A DNA stretch of 64,000 nt, taken from Ovis canadensis (lineage: Eukaryota; Chordata; Mammalia; Artiodactyla; Bovidae). The translations under genes and the position numbers were made by a program. Positions 55,171 to 64,000 of this stretch are shown one piece after another. Every line of letters begins with the position of its first letter. Positions within the stretch are counted from its first letter, which is position 1. The stretch covers positions 12,873,001 to 12,937,000 of the forward strand of contig NC_091247.1 of assembly GCF_042477335.2 (NCBI RefSeq), in the 5' to 3' direction. The notes beneath the pieces were generated by a model, which saw only the letters and a program-made list of their open reading frames with translations, had not been told where the DNA came from and made no database searches.

Positions 55171-55220
55171 AGAAAAACAGTATAGATGATCTTATTTGCA
55201 AAGCAGAGTTAGAGACACAG

Positions 55221-55559
55221 GGCTTCCCTGGTGACTCAGTGGTAAAGAATCTGCCTGCCAGTTCTGGAGACACAGGTTCAATCCCTGATCTGGGAAGATT
55301 CAACGATACCATGGAGCAACTAAGCTGTGTACCCAACCATTGAGCTTGCGCTCTAGAGCCTGGGGACCACAACTGCTAAAGCCTGAGTACTCTCAAGCCC
55401 ATGCGCAGCAACAAGGAAAGCCACTGCAGTAAAAGCCCACGCGCCACAACTAGAGAGTAGCTCCTGCTCGCTGCAACTAGAGAAAAGCCCACGCAGCAAT
55501 AAAGATCCAGCACAGCCCAAAAATAAAGAAAATTTAAATAATAATTAAAAAAGAGAAAC
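55221..55559 (+). mobile_element. CHR/tRNA-type SINE nested in L1
   Basis: A long sense copy (ggcttccctggtgactcagt to an A-rich tail) flanked by agagacacag at 55211-55220 and 55560-55569. The L1 text resumes after it. Confidence 0.9.
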
Positions 55560-56958
55560 AGAGACACAGGCGTAGAGAACAAACGTACGGATACCAAGGG
55601 GGAAAGGGGAAGTGGGGGAATGAATTGGGAGATTGGGATTGATGTATATACACCGCTGATACTGTGTATAAAATAGATACCTAATGAGAACCTACTGTAT
55701 AGCACAAGGAACTCTACTCAGTGCTCTGTGATGACCTAAATGAGAAAGGAATCCAAAAAAGAGAGGAGATATATATATACACATAGAGCTGATTCACTTT
55801 GCTGTACAGAAGAAACTAACACAACATTGTAAAGCAACTCTACTGCACTAAAAATTAATTTTAAAAATATTTTCACTCTGGTGGCAATGAGACAGCCTGC
55901 GTTTTTGTTCTTGTGTCTGCAGGTCAGCTGGAAGCTCTGCTCTGCACTGGGCTTCCTGGATCGCCTTGAGGACTGGAAAAACTCTGCTCTGTGGGTCTTT
56001 CATTCTCTGCTGGGGGCCAGTGGGCATGTCCTTCTCATGGCAAAGAGAAAAACACAAGAGAAAAAACCCAATATCTGAGCTTCTTTTCAGGTCTACGTCA
56101 TGCCTCCTAATATCTTGTTGGCCAAAGCAAGTTGGATGGCGGAACCCCAAATCCCAGATGAAGGGCAAAGTTACGTGGCCAAGGAGTCAGGGATGGGTGA
56201 ACTGGGGCCGTTAATCACCACTGTGATCCATCAGACTCCTCACATCACCCTTATCTCCACTCGTTGCTCCCTCTTTGATGCTTCCATAGTACCCGCTACG
56301 TCTCTCCTGGCTTTGACCATAATCTGTGTGCCTGGTATTAAGTATGTGAAGGCAAGTGCTGTCTGTTGTTCTACTGCCCAGTATGTGATCATAACCGAGA
56401 GAGCAGAGAGCATAGAAAGCAAAGAGAAGAAGGAAGTAGAAACACAAGCAACTGAAAAGAGAGAACGGGGCAGAAACATAAGGGACATGAAAAGGGTGCG
56501 CGAGGGAAACATCCCTGGTTTAGAGTGAGAGAAACTGCTTGCTGATAAACAGCTTCTTGAAATACCGATCCGTTCCTTGTATTCTAAAGCAGTCATTTTC
56601 ACATTTAGAAAGAGCCTTCATGTTTTTATTTTTCAAGTCTAATAGTTGCATTTTCCCTGCGGCTGCCCTTGCATGAAAGAAGACTTGGCTTATAGAAATT
56701 GTTTTGGTCCCTTAGAAGAAGTAATCAATTTGCCATTTATGATCAGAGCCTCTTTCACAACTAAGATCTCTCCAGTTGTTTTACCTTTGAAACGAAGGCG
56801 GCCTTACATTATGATGCAGAAAGCCTGCACTGGAAGAGATGCAGACTCAATTCCTTTCTTGAAATGCAAGTGTTTATTTTTTCTGGATGATGTGGTTCCT
56901 AGCACTACCTAGTATTGGCATAAAATGAGGGGTTAGTAATATCGATGCTAGGAGGGTG

Positions 56959-57130
56959 AAAGTCGCTCAGTCGTCAAGGACTGTATCTCTATCTATGGAA
57001 TTCTCCAGGTAAGAATACTGGAGTGGGTAGACATTCCCTTCTCCAGGCAATCTTTCTGACTCAGGAATCAAATCTGGGTCTCCTGCATTGCATGCAAATT
57101 CTTTACCATCTGAGCCATCAGGGAAAACCC
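56959..57130 (-). mobile_element. Bov-tA SINE, antisense, internally deleted
   Basis: aaagtcgctcagtcgtcaag to gccatcagggaaaaccc. The segment normally reading gaccccatgg is missing. A perfect 14-bp duplication atgctaggagggtg lies at 56945-56958 and 57131-57144. Confidence 0.93.
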
Positions 57131-58489
57131 ATGCTAGGAGGGTGGGCTAGATTGATTCTGAAATGGTCAGAAGTCGTTTCAGGACAGAGTCAGGGAATAC
57201 TGTGGATAAGCAGAAGCAGTTCAAAGTCCTTCTGAGGGGTGACTGCAAACCCATAAAGCTGAAGCAGCCTCCCTGGGTACCATCTCTTCCAAGGGAACTG
57301 CTTGGAAGTGAGTCAATTTGCATAGGCTTGTTTGCTTCTGGTGTTAAAAACTGTTCTTTGTAGTTCATGTGAAAAAGATGAATTCTTTTTCAGGGAGAAT
57401 TCTTCGGTGAATTTTTGAACTCAGTGGCTTTTCTTGGTTGGGGATGGTGGAAAGTTTCATACTCTTATCTCCCAGTCAATATCATCTTTTAGGGCTTCCT
57501 GAAGTAAAACAAGAAACCTGATCTAGGTGGGGGGTGGGATGGGAATGGGGCCCAGGGACCCATAGGCCTATTGACTGAGGCTACTTACGTGCCCCCCATC
57601 CCCTCTCTTGCCCGTCTTACTGGGGGTCTGGAAGTAGATCAGGCATCATCCAGCCCAGCACCTGTCACAGAAGATGGTCAATAACTATTTATTAACTTGA
57701 ATTGAGTGGTGGTTTGTGGTGTGGTTGAAAGAGCCTGAAACGGAGTTAGGAGCACTGGGACTAAAATAGGCTGGTGGAGCCAACCAGGAGAAGCCTCCTC
57801 TCTTCTCTGAGCCTCAGTTTTCCTACACGCTTAGTGGGGGTTTCTCCCTGGGCTCTCATTAGACCTGAAAACACTTTTGACACCGGTTATGGTCATCCTG
57901 GAGAAGTAGCTGATCACGCTGGGGCAGAGATGGCATGCCTTGGTCAGAGACCAAGGTCAGAAGCTGGGCTGTGCTATAACGTGGGCGGTGGCGACCACTC
58001 GTCCAGGGGTGGGGCCTCTTTGGGAGGCCGAGCAGGATGACCAGGTCAAGGCTGGTGGCCTAGAAAAAGCATCGATGATCCCTTGAGCCCCATAGGGCCC
58101 CTCTCCCCTTATGCTGAAGGAAAGAGATGAGAGGCCAGACGAGATGACAGCAGAGCACGTGTATATCTCTGTGCCCGGCTCTCGAGACACTGGCAGAACT
58201 CCGTGAAGCCCCTGATGGCCAGCAGATGGCATACCTTATGTCATAGGGTGGGGCTGATGGTACAGGTGTGGACTGGGTGATGAGCATCACCACCAGTATT
58301 TTTCTGAAATTTCAGAGACGAGTGAGGGGGAAGCAGCTGTGGGGCTATTGATAGAGGAGCAAGGATATGGCATCCACCTGGGCCTCGGGGTGGGGGTGGG
58401 AGGACGGTGGGTCAGGTGGACATGAGGGTGGTCTCATGTTGCTGCAGGGCCAAGTGACGGGGAGCTGGGGGGCTAAGCAGGAAGCCTGA

Positions 58490-58620
58490 AGGCCACCACT
58501 GACTCTGTGTGACCCGGGCAGGTCCCTTAAACACTCTGGGCCTCAGTTTCCCAGCTTATCAAAGTAAGGGTTTGGAATGGATCAGGGGCCCCTCAGGGCC
58601 GTGAGGAAGATGCACTGGGG
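58490..58620 (+). repeat. MIR SINE
   Basis: ctgactctgtgtgacccggg, ctctgggcctcagtttccca: sense MIR. Confidence 0.55.
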
Positions 58621-58984
58621 AGGCTGAGAAGAAGGGCTCCCTAGAGGGTCCCTCTGACCCTTACTTCTGCTTCTCCCCTTCATTTTAGACAGTATGTTTC
58701 TGGGTAAGGTTTCATTGAAAAAAAAATAAAGAGTTGTAGTTTGCGGTTTGGTTTTCTAAAGCCAGTGGTCCAAAGACCTTTAAGTTTTCTTTTAGATATA
58801 AAATGGCATAGGATAGCAGTTCTAAGATCAGGTGGTGGCCGACTCATTAGTGGGAACTGGAAGGGCCTGTGGATCATCCAGCCCTAGGACTGCTGTAGCC
58901 TGCAAGTTCTTTCACTGAGGCCGCCGAACTCGGGATCTGGGTTCTATGGGACCCAGTTAAAATGCACCTGAAGGGTTTGAGCAG

Positions 58985-59400
58985 CAGAAGTGCTTGCTCT
59001 GACTGTGCTACGGACTAACTCACTGTCTTTGAGCCTCCATTTCCTCATCTGTAAAGTGGCAATAAAAATACGCATGCTTGGACTTCCCTGGTTAAGAATC
59101 CTGCCAATGCAGGGGACACTGGTTCGATCCCTGGTCCAGAAAGATCCCACATGTCAATGATCAACTAAGCCTGTGTGACACAGCTACTAAGCCCGTGCTC
59201 CAGAGCCTGTGCTCCTAAACAAGAGAAGCCACTTCAGTGAGAAGCCGGAGCTCTGCAGCGAGCAAGAGCCCCTGCTCACCACAGCTAGAGGGAGCTGGCA
59301 CGCAGCAGCGAAGACCCAGCACAGCCAAAGCAAGGGAAGAAAATACCTCCCCCTCCTAGAATTATAAAAAAGATGTGTGTAGTGCTGACAGATGATAAAA
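58985..59400 (+). repeat. MIR SINE split by a SINE
   Basis: The MIR core (gagcctccatttcctcatct, aaagtggcaataaaaatac) stops near 59070 and appears to resume after about 59343 (aaatacctccccctcctaga). Confidence 0.5.
59080..59342 (+). mobile_element. CHR/tRNA-type SINE, sense
   Basis: ggacttccctggttaagaat, tggttcgatccctggtccag, then ttcagtgagaagccggagct and a tail near 59340. It lies in an MIR. Confidence 0.85.
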
Positions 59401-59924
59401 ACTTTAAAAAAAATACCTCTTTCATCTGCACCAATGCCTACCCTGTCCCTTCTCTGTCTTGCTTAAGTTAATTTATCTATTTTCACTGCATGCCTACTGC
59501 CTTCTACTACAGAATGCCAGGGGGAGCTGAACAGGCAGGATCGTAGCAAACAAGTACAAGAACAAAGGGTAGGAAAAATGGACAGCTTCTAAGTGCTCAT
59601 AAACATAAAAAATACACTCATTTATTCATCTTCAGATGGCCAGAGTACTTCCTCTGTGCCGAACTGGGTGCACTGGGTGAGGTCAGCCCTTGACACATGG
59701 GTCTGTGAATTTTAGCCTCTGTTCCAGACAGATGAGAAGAAGTCAGTTTTTTGAGAAAACATGGTGATGTGATGGAAAACAAAGTCCCAATTCCCCCCCT
59801 CTACCCCCAAGCAAGATCTGGGTGGCACAGCCTTCCATATAGCTTTAAGCCCAAATACAACAAAAAACGGTAGAATGCACCCTCTAAATGCCTGGAAGTG
59901 ACTGTTAGAAGAGGGCATGGTATT

Positions 59925-60065
59925 GCTGAAAGGGCCTAGGTTTTGACACCTAAAAATGGTGTAAACTTGGGAAAGTCATATCTCCTGCTCTGAGCCCCAG
60001 TTTCTTCATCTGTGAAACTGGGTCATAAAAGTCTGCTTCACTGGTTATTGTGGCATAATGTCAGG
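59925..60065 (+). repeat. MIR SINE
   Basis: gagccccagtttcttcatct and tgaaactgggtcataaaagt: sense MIR, directly downstream of the receptor gene's end. Confidence 0.5.
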
Positions 60066-60227
60066 TCAGGCAAGGACCTGCACTACGGTAGCACTCAGAA
60101 AGGGATCGCCATTATTATGGTTTTGGAAAAAGCACAGAGCTGATGATGGCAGTCACGAGTGTCGCCATGGGCGATGCAGTCCACCCTTGGTGGGGTCCAG
60201 GCCTCAGGAGTCACCCCCTGAGATCCT

Positions 60228-61154
60228 TCACCGAGTGAAAAGGGCTCTGAGTGCCCCCTGCACATCACGGTTCCGGAGGCTATAGATGACCGGGTTCAGC
60301 ATGGGCGTGACCACGGTGTACATGACGGTGGCCACACGGCCCTGCTCGGCCTCATACCGGGACGTGGGCCGGAAGTAGACTGCGATGACTGTCCCGTAGA
60401 AGAGGCCCACCACGGCCAGGTGGGAGCCACAGGTGGACACAGCCCGGAGCCTCCCCGCGGCAGACGGCAGCCGGAGCACCGCAGCTGCAATGGCCCCGTA
60501 GGAGGCGAGGATGAGCAGGAAGGGAGTGACCACCACTGCGGCACCCTCGGTGAAGATGAGCAGCTGGATGTGCCGGGTGTCAGAGCAGGAGAGCCTTAAG
60601 AGAGGCTGGTGGTCGCAGAAGAAGTGGGGCACTTGGTGGGAGGCACAGAAGGACAGGCGGGCCATAAGCAGGATATGCAGGAGGGAGTGGACGTGGGACA
60701 CGAGCCACGCTGTCCCCACCAGGGCTGTGCACACAGCCCGGGACATCCTTGTGGCATAGTGGAGGGGGTGCCGGATGGCCACGTAGCGGTCATAGGCCAT
60801 GGCAGCCAGGAGGCAGCTGTCAGTTACACCCAGGGCGAAGAAGAAGTACATCTGGGTCAGACAGCCAGCCAGGGAGATGGAGCGGTTGTGGGCCAGCAGG
60901 TTGGCCAGCATCTTAGGTACCATGACGGAGGTAAAGCAGAGGTCAGCAAAGGACAGGTGGGCCAGCAGGAAGTACATGGGAGTGTGAAGGGCTGGACTGG
61001 CTCAGATGGCAGCCACGATGAGTCCATTACCTAGGATGCCCGCCACATAGAGGACCAAGAAGAGCACGAAAAGAGGTCGCTGCTGGCTGGGATTTGTTGT
61101 TAGTCCCAGTAGGATGAATGGGCTTCCTTCTGAAGACTCATTGGCAGCGTCCAT
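60228..61154 (-). pseudogene. OR1K1: OR1K1-like olfactory receptor with one premature stop
   Basis: A class II olfactory receptor GPCR, single coding exon on the minus strand, 308 codons from ATG at 61152-61154 to the stop at 60228-60230. The family landmarks are all present: N-glycosylation site NES at residues 5-7, GN of TM1 (residues 42-43), [15 protein letters not shown] at TM2, Cys98, MAYDRYVAI with D122-R123-Y124, [10 protein letters not shown] (TM5 end), [13 protein letters not shown] (TM6) and [12 protein letters not shown] (TM7). One in-frame TGA at 61002-61004 replaces codon 51, at the end of TM1. I see no frameshift or second stop. Starting instead at Met60 would delete the N-terminus and TM1. 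It is therefore called a pseudogene, possibly recent or segregating, though an assembly error is possible. Position next to PDCL on the opposite strand fits OR1K1 as I recall the human order. Confidence 0.88.
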
Positions 61155-61679
61155 GGCTAGGCTGCTTCTTCACCAGGAACCCCAGGGGTTTCATTCCATT
61201 GCTGAGTCATCTCCTCAGTGACAGCCCTGTGGATACACACAGATATGACTGTGAGCAATTTCCCTCCTCTCCAGGTCTTAGGTTCCCCATCTGTAGAGTA
61301 AGGGAGCTGAATCAGGTGAACCTGAAAGCTGCTTCCAACTTGAATACGTTGTGATTTGCAGCAAAAACAGAGCAAAAATATTGCCCAGGATGTGGACCAA
61401 AGAAGGAAGAAACACAAAAGGAAAGATGAGAGAGAGGATCAAAATCAGGGAGAGATTTGACCAATGGCTGTTTATTTTGGGGAAAGTCAGAGTGGACAAA
61501 AACCAAGATGGAAGTGAGGAACTTATCTAAGAAATAAAATTCCAAACATGAAGGGCACATATGTACTGAAATGAATATAAATCGATAGCACCTGAATGCA
61601 AACAGGATGTTTTAGAGCACTAAGGATCAAAACAAGAACCATCCCTCCCAAGGGCAGGGATGTAAGGATCTGATGATGT

Positions 61680-61857
61680 TGCTGCTGCTGCTGCTGCTGC
61701 TAAGTCATTTCAGTCGTGTCCGACTCTGCGACCTTGTGTACTGTAGCCCACCAGGCTTCTCTGTCCATGGGATTCTCCAGGCAAGAATATTGGAGTGGGT
61801 TGCCATTCCCTTCTCCACGGGATCTTCCCCACCCAGGGATTGAACCCGAGTCTCTAC
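61680..61857 (-). mobile_element. BOV-A/tA type SINE, antisense, with GCT-rich tail
   Basis: A (gct)n run at about 61680-61700, which is the AGC tail read in reverse, then aagtcatttcagtcgtgtcc to gggattgaacccgagtctc. Confidence 0.9.
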
Positions 61858-62506
61858 ACTTTTAATAAAGAGTGAGAAAAGAATAAAGAAAATATGAGAC
61901 TTGCCAAAAAAAGAACCAAAGAATCTAAATGATTCCCAGTATTCCTGGAAAACTCTTCCCATGAAATCAAACACATACAGCATCAAGAAAATGCACAGCC
62001 CTTTATGGGAAACTCGTGCAGACAGGTGGATACACCTATCAGATGCAGAGACTTGACTCTTAAGGACAGAGACATTTCAATGCTTCCATTTTTTTCCTGT
62101 CTGAATCTCACTGCAGAAATTTTGGATGATTTTCCAAGAAGGGTCTTAAAAGGAGAGAGGTTTTAGGACAGGTTTCCTGAAGGCTATGTTGAGACCAGCT
62201 CTGCATCCTTATCCATTAAAAGAAAATAAAGACCCTCCCTACACTATTGTCTTCCTTTTTCTCCTCCATTGAATAAGAAGAATCTTTTGGCTTTGGATCC
62301 CTGGAGAATGTTGTTTTTTCCCCCCCTCAATTATGTCCCACTTTCCAGGAAGGTAAGAGGATCAGGGTGAGTGGTAAGGATGGAGAGGGGAAGCCTGCTT
62401 ATGAAATGGCTTTTTCGAAGCTGGAACTACTTAAACTAACCCAAGTTTAAGCTACCCAGTCTATTCTTCCCAGGTATTCTGTGAAGGTAGGCTGAGCTAT
62501 GCATGC

Positions 62507-62728
62507 GTGTGTGCTAAGTCGCTTCAGTTGTTTCCAACTCTTTGCGACCCCATGGACTGTAGTCCACCAGGCTCCTCTGTCCATGGGATTCTCCAGGCAA
62601 GAATAATGGAGTGGGTTGCTAGGCCCTCCTCCAGGGGATCTTCCCGACCCAGGGATAGAATCCATGCCTCTTATGACTCCCGCATTGGCAGGTGGGTTCT
62701 TTACCACTAGTACCACCTGGGAAGCCCT
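62507..62728 (-). mobile_element. Bov-tA type SINE, antisense
   Basis: tgtgctaagtcgcttcagtt to agtaccacctgggaagccc: a complete antisense copy. Confidence 0.9.
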
Positions 62729-64000
62729 CTAACCTGAGTTTAAATGGATCTCAATAAACATTCAAATACACTGAGCTGTTGGCAGAAACATTCATCTATA
62801 ATTACAAACACACTGGTGCAGGCATGCAGGCATGTTCGGCCTCTAGTTATGCTCTGCAAACACACAGGCATGACAGATCATGTACAGAAATGTGGACACA
62901 GACATCTAAGTAAGAGACGAGCGTAACCACAAGATCCGTAGATGCAGATCATCCTAAACATAAACTGAGGGTCTGGTTCAATCACAAAATAGCACTGAGA
63001 CCAGAGGGTGACACTCATTCACAGCCTCCTATTCATGGAGGCTCCTGAACACACACAGCTCCGGGACCCACGATGCCCATTCATGCTTTCACTGATCGAG
63101 TGGTCTGTGTCTGTTCTCCACCACTGTCTGTCCACGCCTCCTGTCACCCCCTATCACACAGTCACATTTTCTGCTTCCAGCCCCAGAGGCCCAGGGCTTG
63201 GCAGATTCCCACTCAAGTCTCCTGCTGGGCACAGCAGAGATGTGCTTCCCTAGAGGGGCATATCCACCTACACACCACTTCCCCTCCCCCAGCGATGACA
63301 CGGTGAGGCAGCAAGGGTAACGCACAGTCTCAGCCTCACACCAACAGCACCTGCTCTCACAGTCACATGAACAGCTCATGCCCCCAGCCAACCTCAAGAG
63401 GACAGAGGCGCGTGCTCTCCAGCCTGGTCCCCTGGCCCCAGTTGCACCCTCTGGCTTCTCCACATTGCAGGAGGAGCAGCTGCGGGGACCAGGTGTAGCC
63501 CGATGCCGAAGGGTCTGGGGAGGGAGTTATCGGCCACACTTACGAGGTTTGGGGCCTTGGGAGTACCTTAGCTTCTCCCAGAGAAAACACCCTTCCCCTG
63601 GCCCCCATCCCTGGGGCGAGAGGCAGCTCGGCTTTGGGGCTTGTTTTCCTTCCTCTCTGGGGCCAATTTGACTGGGAAAGGGTGGTTGGTGCCACCTCTA
63701 ACTCAGGGGGCCCCAGGAGTCCTGTGCATGGTGAAGCTGCTGCTCCCCAGTCCTTGTCCTGTGGGGTCCACAGCCCCAAGCCTGGGGTTTACAGCAGCAG
63801 CTTCTGGAGCTAAATGTCTTGTGCCCTCAGCTGTTGCCAGGGCTTCTTGTAGGAAGTGTAGGAGTGTGGGAGCATTGTGCCTCTGGGGACTGGGGCAGTT
63901 GTACACCTGAGTGACTGTGACGTGTGTGTGTGTGTTTGTGTGTAGGATTGTATGCCTGTGTGTGGACAGAGTGACCAGGTCTCTGTCAAATGAAACGTGT

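Larger units (their letters stand above)
54748..55862 (+). repeat. L1 3' end with two nested SINEs
   Basis: Ruminant L1 3' text: ctaaatatccacccacagag, gcaatattactcagccataa, then after the insertions aggggaagtgggggaatgaa and tacagaagaaactaacacaa. It is interrupted at 54964-55170 and 55221-55559. Confidence 0.88.
48781..60227. other. PDCL-OR1K1 intergenic region
   Basis: An 11-kb spacer with MIRs, SINEs, an LTR and an L1 end listed separately. Stretches without assignment are about 50080-50260, 50700-51310, 51480-51760, 54100-54700, 55865-56940, 57150-58480 and 59400-59920. The open frame 56100-56528 resembles no family I know. Confidence 0.6.
61155..64000. other. Region upstream of the receptor gene
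   Basis: It would contain the promoter and 5' UTR of the receptor gene, which I cannot locate. Two antisense SINEs are listed separately. 61860-62500 and 62730-64000 show no recognised gene. 63100-63900 is GC-rich with long open frames on both strands but no family resemblance. A short GT run lies near 63922-63944. Confidence 0.55.

Noticed and set aside
56100-56528. A 142-codon + strand open frame
   Set aside because: I see no family resemblance and no supporting splice or promoter context. Overlapping minus-strand frames of similar length suggest chance.
60228-60977. The receptor as an intact gene starting at Met60
   Set aside because: This start would remove the N-terminus and TM1, which olfactory receptors need. 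An in-frame upstream ATG with clear family sequence shows that the real start is at 61154.
60609-61034. A 141-codon open frame on the + strand at the receptor gene
   Set aside because: It is the antisense shadow of the olfactory receptor, which carries the recognisable motifs.

Overview
This is a mammalian nuclear genomic window from a ruminant (cattle, sheep, goat or a close relative). The lineage call rests on the repeats: many BovB LINE copies, Bov-tA/BOV-A2-type SINEs whose tails match the BovB 3' end, and CHR-type tRNA-derived SINEs. Genes are split by GT-AG introns, and most open frames in the window are repeats or shadows. Gene content and order (RC3H2, PDCL, an OR1K1-type olfactory receptor on the opposite strand) match the block on human 9q33 as I recall it.

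Region by region. 1-24850 holds the 3' two-thirds of RC3H2 (Roquin-2, + strand): thirteen coding exons from the CCCH zinc-finger exon (385-497) to the stop codon (19781-19783). They join in frame to 785 codons. A long AT-rich 3' UTR of about 5 kb follows, with several poly(A) signals. The large introns carry three same-sense BovB pieces, one with a perfect 13-bp target duplication. The RING, ROQ and HEPN exons lie upstream, outside the window. 24851-39700 is intergenic and repeat-rich: L1 remnants, a MER5A-like DNA transposon, several BovB copies (one pair forming a large inverted repeat), SINEs and a broken LTR-like element.

39700-48780 holds PDCL (phosducin-like protein, PhLP1, + strand). 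It has a CpG-rich promoter without a TATA box and three coding exons that join to exactly 301 codons plus stop. One intron contains an antisense L1, a NOP56 processed pseudogene inserted in that L1, and a SINE inserted in the pseudogene. The next intron is mostly a homogeneous 24-bp GC-rich minisatellite. 48780-60227 is intergenic, with MIRs, an MLT1-like LTR, an L1 3' end holding two nested SINEs, and several SINEs. 60228-61154 (- strand) is an OR1K1-like olfactory receptor that is full length except for one in-frame TGA at codon 51. 61155-64000 holds SINEs and otherwise unassigned sequence.

The genes are neighbours, not an operon. RC3H2 acts in mRNA decay, PDCL in CCT-assisted G-beta-gamma assembly, and the receptor would act in olfaction. 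The most interesting regulatory signal is a perfect Roquin-type constitutive decay element stem-loop (UUC-UGU-GAA core) in the 3' UTR of RC3H2 itself. It suggests that Roquin proteins may repress RC3H2 mRNA.
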